From Burkholderia cepacia (lineage in GTDB: Bacteria > Pseudomonadota > Gammaproteobacteria > Burkholderiales > Burkholderiaceae), in NCBI RefSeq assembly GCF_001718835.1, contig NZ_CP013443.1:930001-994000 (forward strand): a stretch of DNA of 64,000 nucleotides. Direction: 5' to 3'. Numbering within the stretch: position 1 is the stretch's first letter; each line of letters opens with the position of its first letter. Positions 28,131 through 36,156 of the stretch are shown here, piece after piece. Both the position numbers and the translations under genes were made by a program. Below the pieces are notes generated by a model that was not told the DNA's origin, did no database searches, and was given only the letters and a program-made list of their open reading frames with translations.

Positions 28131-28411
28131 TCCGAGTCGATCTTCTTGATCTGATAGCTGCTCGCGGTTGAAACCCCGACATCATGATCGTCTTCGCCTG
28201 AGCGAGGCTATAGATTCGACGACACTTATCGTCGTCGTCCGGACGCCTTCCCGGTTCGCGGCCTCTGTCATCGCGGCCCTTGCACGTTGCAAGGGCCCAT
28301 TCACATAAAAACAGGACGATGCCTGCAAGCAGTATCCACGCAGCGGAATTCCCGCCATCGATGTCAATCTTGGCTCCCCTCCGCGTTGCCATCCCCAAAC
28401 GGAAACCCCCC

Positions 28412-28876
28412 ATGAAAAGCTGGACGATCGGCGTGCTGCTCGGCATGGCGACCATTCTGGTCCACGCGGCCGCGATGGTTTCTCTGGCGGTCGCCGCCCG
28501 TCGGGTCCGCCATGTGCTCGACGTGCGGCGCGACGACATCCACGCGCACTTGCGCAAGGTGACCGCCATCATCGCGTTGATCTGCATCGCCCTCGGCCTG
28601 CAGCATGCGCTGGAGGCGGCTGCATGGGCCGCGACGTTCGTGTGGCTCGACGCAATCGGTTCGTTCGGCGATGCGCTGTTCTACTCGATCGATACGATGG
28701 CGACGCGAGGCGCGTCGGGTCTCGCACTGATCGGCAACTGGCGGATGCTGGGCGCGATCGAGTCGTCGTGCGGCGTGCTGCTGTTCGGCATGTCCACCGC
28801 GTTCATCTTCGCCGTCATCCAGGCCGATTTCGGGGCGATCACGGAGGTGCTGCATCGCGGCCGTCGCCGCGGTTAG
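28412..28876 (+). CDS. two-TM ion-channel-like membrane protein with atypical pore motif
   Basis: A 154-residue membrane protein starting at ATG 28412 (MKSWTIGVLLGMATILVHAA). It has three or four hydrophobic segments; the region between the last two, SIDTMATRGASGL, lies where a potassium-channel pore loop would be, and the family label I would give is Ion_trans_2-like. The canonical T-x-G-Y/F-G filter is missing, so potassium selectivity cannot be claimed. The gene is followed 53 bases later by the tartrate dehydratase-like gene. Confidence 0.65.
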   Translation: MKSWTIGVLLGMATILVHAAAMVSLAVAARRVRHVLDVRRDDIHAHLRKVTAIIALICIALGLQHALEAAAWAATFVWLDAIGSFGDALFYSIDTMATRGASGLALIGNWRMLGAIESSCGVLLFGMSTAFIFAVIQADFGAITEVLHRGRRRG

Positions 28877-28929
28877 CGATTGCATTCGGTGTCTCGTGCA
28901 ACAACCTGCAACACAACGGGAACAGGACC

Positions 28930-30096
28930 ATGCGCATCACCGACATCCGCGAACGCACGATTCCCGTTTCCCGTTACGCCGACCCGGCCATTCCATCCGG
29001 CGGCCTGACGACGAGTGTCGTGGCCGTGGTCACCGACGTGTCGCGCAACGGCAAGCCGGTCGCCGGCTACGGCTACGCATCGGTCGGCCGCTTCGCGCAG
29101 GGCGGCCTGATCCGCGAACGGTTCGCGCCGCGCCTGCTGGCCGCCGCCGACGCGCTCGCCGACGAAGCCGGCACGAACCTCGACCCGCTCCGCGCGTGGC
29201 GCGCGATGATGGCCGGCGAAAAACCCGGCGGACACGGCGAACGATGCGTGGCGATCGGCACGCTCGACATGGCGATCTGGGACGCCGCCGCGAAGATCGC
29301 CGACCTGCCGTTGTATCGCTTCCTCGCCGACAGACTCGGACGAAAAGTCGCCGTTTCACCGCACGTGCGCGTATACGCGGGCGGCGGCTACCGCTATCCG
29401 CATGACGATCTCGCGCGTCTGTCGGATGAAATGCGCCGCATTGCCGATCTCGGCTACACGCACGCGAAGATCAAGATCGGCGGCGTCGATCCCGATCGGG
29501 ACCGCGCGCGCATCGAAGCAGCCGCGGCGCAGTTGCCGAGCAGCCGGCATCTCGCGGTCGACGCGATGAACACGTACGACGCGCGGACCAGCCGCGCCGC
29601 CGTCGCGATGCTCGCGCCGCTCGATCTATGGTGGTTCGAGGACATCTGCGATCCGCTCGACCTGCCGCTCCAGGCGGACGTCGCCACGCGCTACGCCCCG
29701 CCGATCGCGGCCGGCGAAGCGCTGTTCTCGCTCGCGGAGGCGAAGCTGCTCGATCTGCATGGCGGCTTGCGCAAGGACCGCGACGTGCTCGTGTTCGACC
29801 CGGTGCATTGCTACGGGCTGCCGGGTTACCTGCAGATCGTCGACCATTTCACCACGCGTGGATGGCCTCACGACGCATTCTGGCCGCATGGCGGCCATCT
29901 GTTCTGGCTGCATGTCGTCGCGGCGCTGGGCTTGGGCGGCGCGGAAATCAACCCGTTCGCGTTTCGACCGTTTCGCGGACTGGCTGACGGCGCGATGGTC
30001 GCAGCCGGCCAGGCGTCCGTGCCGCAGGCGCCCGGTATCGGATTCGAGTTGCATCGCGAAACGTGGGCAGCATTCCGGACCGCATTCGGCTGCTGA
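28930..30096 (+). CDS. enolase-superfamily dehydratase, D(-)-tartrate dehydratase-like
   Basis: A 388-residue member of the mandelate racemase/muconate lactonising enzyme group. Visible catalytic elements are the KxK motif in THAKIKIGGVD, Mg ligands in LAVDAMNTYD, WFEDICDPLD and AAGEALFSL, and a histidine in FWPHGGHLFWLHV. Length and these motifs agree with D-tartrate dehydratase of Bradyrhizobium (389 residues), which converts D-tartrate to oxaloacetate, but related acid-sugar dehydratases look similar. No transporter or regulator for tartrate is adjacent. RBS ACAGGACC precedes the ATG. Confidence 0.8.
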   Translation: MRITDIRERTIPVSRYADPAIPSGGLTTSVVAVVTDVSRNGKPVAGYGYASVGRFAQGGLIRERFAPRLLAAADALADEAGTNLDPLRAWRAMMAGEKPGGHGERCVAIGTLDMAIWDAAAKIADLPLYRFLADRLGRKVAVSPHVRVYAGGGYRYPHDDLARLSDEMRRIADLGYTHAKIKIGGVDPDRDRARIEAAAAQLPSSRHLAVDAMNTYDARTSRAAVAMLAPLDLWWFEDICDPLDLPLQADVATRYAPPIAAGEALFSLAEAKLLDLHGGLRKDRDVLVFDPVHCYGLPGYLQIVDHFTTRGWPHDAFWPHGGHLFWLHVVAALGLGGAEINPFAFRPFRGLADGAMVAAGQASVPQAPGIGFELHRETWAAFRTAFGC

Positions 30097-30139
30097 TCGA
30101 AGCGGTATGGGCGGGGCGAGCGGATGCGAGCCGTGTCGG

Positions 30140-30329
30140 CCTCAATGACCTGCCAGCCGATCAGCGTCGCGAGCAGTGAGCCGGGGCCGGACACCATCCG
30201 GGCGATCGCGAAATCGTTGACGAACGGTGGGGTGGTCATCCAGTGATGGACGTCGGCGGCCTGACGCTGGAGATCGGCGATGATCGCCTGCCCGCCGCCG
30301 ATCGTCGCGATCGACAGTGGCGCGAACAC
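30140..30329 (-). pseudogene. chromate transporter (ChrA) N-terminal remnant
   Basis: The minus strand encodes about 62 residues that look like the start of ChrA: FAPLSIATIGGGQAIIADL, then FVNDFAIARMVSGPGS and LLATLIGWQV. ChrA proteins have about 190 or 400 residues; here similarity stops near 30140 and the frame continues into sequence opposite the tartrate dehydratase gene. The fragment starts five bases from the end of the deoR-type gene, so both flanks appear to have been joined to a deleted gene. Confidence 0.7.
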
Positions 30330-30333
30330 GCCG

Positions 30334-31089
30334 CTACGCGCGCACGACCGTCACGCCCGCCGCTTCGATCGGCTTCGTCAGCGCGGCGTCGGTCGCGTCC
30401 TCGACGACGATCGTCTGCGCCAGCGTGAGCTCGCCGATCACGAACTGCGACGCCGCGTTGAGCTTGGACGACGACGCGAGCACGACGGTCTCGGCCGCGC
30501 GTTCGGCCAGTGCGCGCTTGATCGCCGCTTCCTCGAAATCGCCGGTGCTGAGCCCCGCAACCGGGTGCACGCCCGTCACGCCCATGAAATACAGGTCCGC
30601 ATGCACGCGTGCGATCGCCTCCATCGCCGCCGCGCCGACCGTCACAATCGAATGCTTGAACAACTGGCCGCCGATCAGGATGACGTCGATCGACGGATGC
30701 GCGGCGAGCGCCACCGCGACACTCGGGCTGTGCGTGACGATCGTCGCGCGCAGGTCGGCAGGCAACTGGCTGACGAGCAGCGCCGAGGTGGTGCCGCCGT
30801 CGACGATCGCCACCTGCCCGGGCGCGATCATCTCCGCGGCGCGGCGCGCGATGCGCCGCTTCGCGGCCGATTCGAGATCCTGGCGCTGCGCGAACGGCGC
30901 GGTCGCGGGCGACGCCGGCAGCGCGCCGCCATGCACGCGCTGCAGCAGGCCCTCGGCCGCGAGCTCGCGCAGGTCGCGGCGGACGGTGTCTTCGGATACG
31001 CCGAATTGCGCGCTCAGCTCGACCGCCAGCACCTGGCCGTCGCGCGCGAGTGCGTCGAGGATCGCTTTCTTGCGTTGTGTCGTCAGCAT
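30334..31089 (-). CDS. DeoR-family transcriptional regulator
   Basis: A 251-residue DeoR/GlpR-type regulator. The N-terminal winged helix-turn-helix has the family signature LSAQFGVSEDTVRRDLRELA at residues about 24-43, followed by the sugar-phosphate sensor domain with DGGTTSALLVSQLP and TGVHPVAGLSTGDFEEAAIK. Such proteins usually repress sugar-phosphate or nucleoside pathways and are relieved by a phosphorylated ligand. It is divergent from the nudK-like gene, with direct repeats between them that are a plausible operator. Confidence 0.92.
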   Translation of the reverse strand: MLTTQRKKAILDALARDGQVLAVELSAQFGVSEDTVRRDLRELAAEGLLQRVHGGALPASPATAPFAQRQDLESAAKRRIARRAAEMIAPGQVAIVDGGTTSALLVSQLPADLRATIVTHSPSVAVALAAHPSIDVILIGGQLFKHSIVTVGAAAMEAIARVHADLYFMGVTGVHPVAGLSTGDFEEAAIKRALAERAAETVVLASSSKLNAASQFVIGELTLAQTIVVEDATDAALTKPIEAAGVTVVRA

Positions 31090-31094
31090 CGTGT

Positions 31095-31133
31095 TTGCAC
31101 GAATTTTCTTGAAATTGCACGAAACTGCACGTT
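31095..31133. promoter_or_regulatory. direct repeats between the DeoR regulator and nudK, candidate operator
   Basis: TTGCACGAA occurs at 31095-31103 and 31115-31123, with a degenerate CTGCACGTT at 31125-31133. The spacings are 20 and 10 bases, that is whole helical turns, which is typical for arrays bound by one protein face. DeoR-type regulators often bind such repeats. Confidence 0.6.
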
Positions 31134-31169
31134 ACCATCAGCGCCGTCATCTGTCGAATGGAGGCTGTC

Positions 31170-31766
31170 ATGGCTGCAACGCGGGACCGAGTCCGCATCG
31201 TCGATACGACGGTGCTGTCCGATGACTGGTATGTGTTGAAGAAGGTGACGTTCGATTTCCTGCGCCGCGACGGAACGTGGCAGCGCCTGAGCCGCGAGAC
31301 CTACGATCGCGGCAACGGCGCGACCATCCTGCTGCGCAACGCCGATACCGGCGACGTGCTGCTGACGCGGCAGTTCCGGATGCCGGCGTTCGTCGGCGGG
31401 CACGACGGCATGCTGCTCGAGGCCGCCGCCGGCCTGCTCGACGACGCGACGCCCGAAGCGCGCATCCGCGCGGAGGCCGAGGAGGAGACCGGTTACCGCG
31501 TGCGCGGCGTGCGCAAGGTGTTCGAGGCGTTCATGAGCCCGGGCTCGGTGACGGAGAAGTTGCATTTCTTCGTCGGCGAATACGATGCGTCGCTGCGCAC
31601 CGGCGACGGCGGCGGCGTCGCGGAAGAGGGCGAGGATCTCGAGGTCGTCGAGATGCCGCTGCGGGCGGCGCTGGATGCGGTCGAGCGCGGCGAGATCGTC
31701 GATGCGAAGACGATCATGCTGCTCCAGTACGCGGCGTTGCAGGACGCGGCGGGAGGGAGCGCATGA
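31170..31766 (+). CDS. Nudix hydrolase, NudK-like (GDP-mannose or ADP-ribose type)
   Basis: A 198-residue Nudix protein. The Nudix box is EAAAGLLDDATPEARIRAEAEEETGY (residues about 90-115, given here by its ends EAAAGLLDD and AEAEEETGY). The framework resembles NudK of Escherichia coli, which hydrolyses GDP-mannose: YDRGNGATILL, LTRQFRMPAFVGG and FMSPGSVTEKLHFFVGEY align closely in order. I choose the ATG at 31170, just after GGAGG at 31161-31165; an ATG at 31158 is also in frame. The next gene overlaps by four bases. Likely regulated by the divergent DeoR protein. Confidence 0.85.
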   Translation: MAATRDRVRIVDTTVLSDDWYVLKKVTFDFLRRDGTWQRLSRETYDRGNGATILLRNADTGDVLLTRQFRMPAFVGGHDGMLLEAAAGLLDDATPEARIRAEAEEETGYRVRGVRKVFEAFMSPGSVTEKLHFFVGEYDASLRTGDGGGVAEEGEDLEVVEMPLRAALDAVERGEIVDAKTIMLLQYAALQDAAGGSA

Positions 31767-32155
31767 CGCCGCAACTCATCCTGGTCGCCGGCCCCTACCG
31801 CAGCGGCACGGATGGCGACCCCGCGCGCATCGCCGCGAACCTCGCGCGGCTCGAGCAGGCGGCGCTCGCCGTGTATCGCCGCGGGCATGTGCCGATGATC
31901 GGCGAGTGGGTGTCGCTGCCGCTCGCCACGATGGCCGGGTCGAAGCAGGTCGGCGATGCGATCAGCGAGGCGTTCCTGTATCCGGCAGCGCACCGGTTGC
32001 TGCGCCGCTGCGACGCGGTATGGCGGATCGACGGCGAATCGCGCGGCGCGGATGCCGACGTGGCGCTCGCGCGCCGTCTCGGCAAGCCGGTCTATCGCTC
32101 GCTCGACGACGTGCCGGCCGCGACGCCCGAAGCACGCGGCGACGGCGGCCCGTGA
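31763..32155 (+). CDS. DUF4406 / nucleoside 2-deoxyribosyltransferase-like protein
   Basis: A 130-residue protein beginning MTPQLILVAGPYRSGTDGDP. The AGPYRSG opening, the YRRGHVPMIGEWVSLPL segment and the ADADVALARRLGKPVY end are those of DUF4406 and related deoxyribosyltransferase-like folds. It is translationally coupled to nudK (ATGA overlap). A role in nucleotide or nucleoside-diphosphate-sugar turnover is likely from context; the substrate is unknown. Confidence 0.75.
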   Translation: MTPQLILVAGPYRSGTDGDPARIAANLARLEQAALAVYRRGHVPMIGEWVSLPLATMAGSKQVGDAISEAFLYPAAHRLLRRCDAVWRIDGESRGADADVALARRLGKPVYRSLDDVPAATPEARGDGGP

Positions 32156-32249
32156 CGCCACGGCGCAGGAGTCGCCACGCGCGGCGCGTCGGCGTATGAT
32201 CGCGACGGCGAAAACCCTGCCGCCCCCCGCACCCGACCACCGAACCCTC

Positions 32250-33110
32250 ATGCCGTCCCTCGATTCCGCCTGCGCCGGCGAACCGCCGCTGCCTGATTCC
32301 CTGATCGCCGCCGCCGTCGCCGCGCTGTCCCGTGCCGATGCGCTGCTCGTGACGGCCGGCGCCGGAATCGGCGTCGATTCCGGGCTGCCCGATTTTCGCG
32401 GCACGGACGGGTTCTGGCGCGCGTATCCGGCGCTGCGCCACGAGCGCTTCGAATTCCACGAGATCGCGTCGCCGCACGCGTTCCGCGCGCGTGCGCCGCT
32501 CGCATGGGGCTTCTACGGGCACCGCCTCGCGCTCTACCGTGCGACGGTGCCGCATGCGGGCTTCGCGATCCTGCGCCGCTGGATCGACGCGATGCCGAAC
32601 GGCGGCTTCGTGCTGACGAGCAACGTCGACGGCCAGTTCCAGAAAGCCGGCTTCGATCCGGCTCGGATCGTCGAGATTCACGGCTCGATCCACGCTATGC
32701 AGTGCCTGCGTTCGTGCACGGACGACACGTGGGAGGCGGCGCCGTTCGTGCCGGACGTCGACGAAACCACCTGCCGCCTCGTCGGCGAAATGCCGCGCTG
32801 CCCGCGCTGCGGCGGCCTCGCGCGGCCGAACATCCTGATGTTCGGCGACACCGGCTGGCTCGGTGCGCGCTACGACGCGCAGGAGCGCGCGCTGGAAGCC
32901 TGGCTGGCCGGGGCCGGGCGCGTGGCCGTCGTCGAAGTCGGCGCGGGCACCGCGATCCCGACCGTGCGCCTGCTGAGCGAACGGCTCGGCGCCGACGTGA
33001 TCCGCATCAACGCGCGTGAAGCGCATGCGCGCCGTGCGGACGTGATCGGCCTGAAGGGCGGCGCGCTGGCGACCCTGACCGCGCTCGAGCGCGCGTGGCA
33101 CGGCGGCTGA
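32250..33110 (+). CDS. Sir2-family NAD-dependent protein deacylase-like protein
   Basis: A 286-residue Sir2 protein. It has the NAD-binding motif VTAGAGIGVDSGLPDFRG (residues about 37-54), the TSNVDGQFQKAGF and EIHGSIHAMQC segments with the catalytic His, and the zinc cysteine pairs CLRSC and CPRCGG. After ILMFGDTGWL the nucleotide-binding fold closes with VVEVGAGTAIPTVR. ATG at 32250 gives the usual length; an upstream ATG at 32196 is possible. The gene lies 94 bases after the DUF4406-like gene. It could be a deacetylase or an NAD-consuming enzyme with another acceptor. Confidence 0.87.
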   Translation: MPSLDSACAGEPPLPDSLIAAAVAALSRADALLVTAGAGIGVDSGLPDFRGTDGFWRAYPALRHERFEFHEIASPHAFRARAPLAWGFYGHRLALYRATVPHAGFAILRRWIDAMPNGGFVLTSNVDGQFQKAGFDPARIVEIHGSIHAMQCLRSCTDDTWEAAPFVPDVDETTCRLVGEMPRCPRCGGLARPNILMFGDTGWLGARYDAQERALEAWLAGAGRVAVVEVGAGTAIPTVRLLSERLGADVIRINAREAHARRADVIGLKGGALATLTALERAWHGG

Positions 33111-33138
33111 CCTGCACCACCCGCCGCCGGCTGCGCGC

Positions 33139-34350
33139 CTATGGCCGGGCGACGAGCGCCTGCACGAGCGACGGCGCGAGCGGCGAACCGAGGCCGGTCA
33201 CGTAGTCGTAGCCGCCTGCGGCGGTGCAGATCGCGCCGCAACTGCCGTTGGTGCCGGTCGTCACGTCGTGATAATTGCTGCCGTAAGCGGCCTTCCCGGC
33301 CGCATACAGCGCGTCGTACGTGCCGCTCAGCCGTGCCTTGCCGGCCGCCGCGCGCAGCGAATTCGCAATCGCGACGAGCGCCGACCATTGCGGCGCGCCC
33401 GCGCTCGTGCCGCCGACCTGGAACCAGCCCGCTTGCCGCTGATAGGTGACCGAGTCGTAGACCGCGAACCCGCTGGACGGATTCGCGTCGTAGCTGACGT
33501 CCGGCACCCCCCGCTTGCCCGCGACCGGAATCGGCCACGCGGACTGTCCTGCGGGCTCGGCTTCGCCGCTGCTCACGCCGCCGCCGCTGCCGCTCCAGGC
33601 CGTCTCGCCGACGTAGTTGCCGTACGGATCGGTGGACAGCGTCGTGCCGCCGACCGCGACCACGTACGGCGACGCCGCCGGGTATTCGGTGCCGGTGCCG
33701 CTGTCGCCGGACGACGCGACGAAGGTGACGCCCGGTGCGCCGAAGTGGCCGTCGAAGCCGGATTCGCCGCTGAATTCGTTGCCGCCGAAGCTCATCGACA
33801 CGACCGACGCGCCGCGTTGCACCGCGACGTCGACCGCGGCCATCAGGTCGTTGAAGCTGGCCGACGCGGCTTCGACGAGCACGATCTTCGCCTTCGGCGC
33901 GATCGCGTGCACCCATTCGACGTCGAGCGCCATTTCGAGCGACCAGCCGGCGTCGCCGCGGGGCTTGCTGCCGCTCGCGTACACCTTCGTGAAACAGCCG
34001 TTGGCCGTGGTGCACGGCGGCAGCGAGAACGCGTTGCTGAACACGCCGAGATCGGATTCGATCCGCGGGTCGTCGTACGCGTCGACGATCGCGACGACCA
34101 TGCCGTCGCCCTGGTTGGCGATCGCGTCGAAGCCGTACGCGTGGCGCGCGAGCGCAGGCGTGAGCCCGGCGACCGTGGCCGTGCTCGCGCGCGGCTTCGT
34201 GTGGAACGGCGGACGCGCAAACCCCTTCGGCGCGCGGTTGCCTTCGACGTAGGACGGCGGGCCGCCGCTATCGGCGAACGCGACGCTCGACGCGAGCAGC
34301 GACGCGCACAGCGCCGGAATCAACATGGACGACAGGCGGATATTGTTCAT
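33139..34350 (-). CDS. S53-family (sedolisin-type) serine-carboxyl peptidase
   Basis: A 403-residue secreted peptidase. Signal peptide MNNIRLSSMLIPALCASLLA with cleavage after AFA. The catalytic Glu and Asp lie in GWSLEMALDVEWVHA, the oxyanion Asp in SSGDSGTGTEYPAAS and the nucleophile Ser in VGGTSAGAPQWSAL, in the order characteristic of S53 enzymes. The C-terminal VTTGTNGSC and GGYDYVTGLGSPL segments match the calcium-site region. A large activation propeptide is absent: only about 35 residues precede the mature domain. Probably extracellular or periplasmic; acid activity would be expected from the family. Confidence 0.9.
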   Translation of the reverse strand: MNNIRLSSMLIPALCASLLASSVAFADSGGPPSYVEGNRAPKGFARPPFHTKPRASTATVAGLTPALARHAYGFDAIANQGDGMVVAIVDAYDDPRIESDLGVFSNAFSLPPCTTANGCFTKVYASGSKPRGDAGWSLEMALDVEWVHAIAPKAKIVLVEAASASFNDLMAAVDVAVQRGASVVSMSFGGNEFSGESGFDGHFGAPGVTFVASSGDSGTGTEYPAASPYVVAVGGTTLSTDPYGNYVGETAWSGSGGGVSSGEAEPAGQSAWPIPVAGKRGVPDVSYDANPSSGFAVYDSVTYQRQAGWFQVGGTSAGAPQWSALVAIANSLRAAAGKARLSGTYDALYAAGKAAYGSNYHDVTTGTNGSCGAICTAAGGYDYVTGLGSPLAPSLVQALVARP

Positions 34351-34753
34351 TTTCGAGTCTCCATGTCGAATGGAGTGGATGGGCGAATGAAGTCTAATAA
34401 ATCGGCGGATTCAATTGCATGAAATATCGGCGAAATTCGGGAATGTCTGATAAGGGAAAATACGTGGATCGGCGATGGCAAAGGCTCGTGCGGGGCTGAA
34501 GCGAGAATTGTTCAATCGGGCTCGCGGTATTTGACGATCGGTCGTTAATCGATTTTTTAGAATGTATTTGTAATATCCAGCGTAATGCGCGGGAAAAGAT
34601 GAATATCCGTCCGCGCGCACCCGCGGCATCATTCGGCAAACGCCGATCCGGCCCGTCCGCATTGCCGGCGCGGCGCGAATCCGCATACAGTTCAGCGTGT
34701 CCTGCACGCGTCGCGCATCGGGCGTGGCGCCGCATCGTCAGCGAGGCATTTCC
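34351..34753. other. AT-richer divergent region between the S53 peptidase and crcB
   Basis: A 403-base stretch. Positions about 34380-34600 are clearly AT-richer than the surroundings and probably hold promoters for the peptidase on the minus strand. I looked for a fluoride riboswitch ahead of crcB; a GGCGATGG at 34472 is suggestive but the remainder of the motif is not recognisable. No gene. Confidence 0.5.
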
Positions 34754-35140
34754 TTGTTCTATTCGATCGTCGCGATCTTCGTCGGCGCCGGGCTCGGCGC
34801 ATTGCTGCGCTGGTTCCTGAGCCTCGCGCTCAACGAGTTCTTTCCCGCCGTGCCGCTGGGCACGCTCGCCGCGAACCTGATCGGCGGCTACGTGATCGGC
34901 ATCGCCGCCGTCGTGTTCACGACCCGCGTCGGGTTGCCGCCCGAGTGGCGGCTGTTCGTGATCACGGGCTTTCTCGGCGGCCTCACGACGTTCTCGACCT
35001 ATTCGGTCGAAGTGATGACGCATGCGTTGCAGGGCGAATTCGGATGGGCGTTTGCGGTGGCTGCCCTACACTTGACTGGATCGTTCGCGCTGACGGCGCT
35101 CGGCATGTGGACCGCGCGTGCGTGGCTGGCCGCCGCGTAA
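34754..35140 (+). CDS. crcB: fluoride channel CrcB/FluC
   Basis: Small membrane protein of 128 residues that exports fluoride as a dual-topology dimer. It has four hydrophobic segments and the motifs GAGLGALLRWFLS, NLIGGYVIG and GFLGGLTTFSTYS, typical of CrcB. The start is most likely the TTG at 34754 (FYSIVAIFVGAGLGALLRW follows), since the upstream ATG-initiated extension is arginine-rich and not related to the family. A DUF190 gene follows after 24 bases, a common companion of crcB. Confidence 0.93.
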   Translation: MFYSIVAIFVGAGLGALLRWFLSLALNEFFPAVPLGTLAANLIGGYVIGIAAVVFTTRVGLPPEWRLFVITGFLGGLTTFSTYSVEVMTHALQGEFGWAFAVAALHLTGSFALTALGMWTARAWLAAA

Positions 35141-35164
35141 GCGCGGCCGGCATCGGAGACGGCG

Positions 35165-35521
35165 ATGGACAGGATCTTCTTGCGCTTCTACGTGCACGAG
35201 CAGCACCGGCTGCACTGGAAGCCGCTGTGGGAATGGCTGCTGGAGGAGGCGAAGCGGATGGGCGTCGCGGGCGGTTCCGCGTTTCGCGCGATGGCCGGCT
35301 TCGGCCAGCATCGCGTGCTCCACGAGGACCGCTTCTTCGAACTGCAGGGGGCGCTCGCGATCGAGGTCGAGTTCATCGTCACCGAGGACGAGGCGCAGCG
35401 CTTGCTCGCGAGGCTGTCGCAGGAAAAGGTGCGCGTGTGCTACGCGATGATACCGGCGCAATTCGGCGTGATCGACACGCTCGGCGCACCGCCGGCGCAG
35501 GGGCGGGAAGGCGCGTCTTAG
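35165..35521 (+). CDS. DUF190 protein, crcB companion
   Basis: A 118-residue PII-like protein of the DUF190 family. Typical segments are HWKPLWEWLLEEAKRMGVAG and AFRAMAGFGQHRVLHEDRFFE. DUF190 genes are very often next to crcB, and a role in fluoride response has been proposed but not shown. The gene is preceded by GGAGACGG and lies in the same direction as crcB, likely co-transcribed. Its stop overlaps the stop of the converging yggT-type gene. Confidence 0.88.
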   Translation: MDRIFLRFYVHEQHRLHWKPLWEWLLEEAKRMGVAGGSAFRAMAGFGQHRVLHEDRFFELQGALAIEVEFIVTEDEAQRLLARLSQEKVRVCYAMIPAQFGVIDTLGAPPAQGREGAS

Positions 35522-36090
35522 ATGCTGAACAGCATGAGCGCCGCGGCGGCGCGTGACACGATCATCAGCAGCACCTGCACGATCACGAACAGCAGGATCG
35601 GCGACAGGTCGATGCCGCCGAGATTCGGGATCACGCGGCGCAGCGGGTTCAGGAACGGCGCGGTGAGCTGGTAGAGGATCGGCATGGCCGGCGAGCGCGG
35701 GTTGAGCCACGACAGCAGCGCCATCAGGATCGTCATCCAGATCACGAGATTGAGCGCCCACTTCACGACGGTGAGCAGCGCGACCACGACGAGCGTCGGA
35801 ATCAGCCCGAGCGGGTCGAAGCCGGCCATCACGACCATCAGCACGACGTAGACGAGCGCGGTGAGGAGGGCGGCGACGACGCTGGCCCAGTCGATGCCGC
35901 GCACGCCCGCGATGACGCGGCGCAGCGGCAGCACGAGCCAGTTGGTCGCCTGCAGCACGGCCTGCGTGACGGGGTTGTACGGCGGCACGCGGACGGCCTG
36001 CATCCAGACGCGCAGGATCAGCGCGGCGCCGAACAGCGTGAAGATGGTATTGAGCAGAAAACGGGCGATCTCGCCGAACATCGTTGGCAT
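35518..36090 (-). CDS. YggT-family integral membrane protein
   Basis: A 190-residue membrane protein with two YggT repeats, each of two membrane segments: N-terminal PYNPVTQAVLQATNWLVLPL with LRRVIAGVRGIDWASV and C-terminal TAPFLNPLRRVIPNLGGIDLSP. Members are linked to osmotic tolerance and cell division (YlmG/YggT), but the exact function is open. It converges with the DUF190 gene (stop codons overlap by four bases) and follows the DUF2520 gene with a 66-base gap. Confidence 0.9.
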   Translation of the reverse strand: MPTMFGEIARFLLNTIFTLFGAALILRVWMQAVRVPPYNPVTQAVLQATNWLVLPLRRVIAGVRGIDWASVVAALLTALVYVVLMVVMAGFDPLGLIPTLVVVALLTVVKWALNLVIWMTILMALLSWLNPRSPAMPILYQLTAPFLNPLRRVIPNLGGIDLSPILLFVIVQVLLMIVSRAAAALMLFSI

Positions 36091-36156
36091 CCTTTTTATA
36101 CGGTCAGTAGCGTGCGGCCGCCAACGCCGGATGGCGGCGCATCGGCCGACACCTTA

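Noticed and set aside
34470..34510. Possible fluoride riboswitch ahead of crcB (GGCGATGG)
   Set aside because: Only the first conserved block is present, it lies about 280 bases from crcB, and I could not fold the rest of the crcB motif around it.
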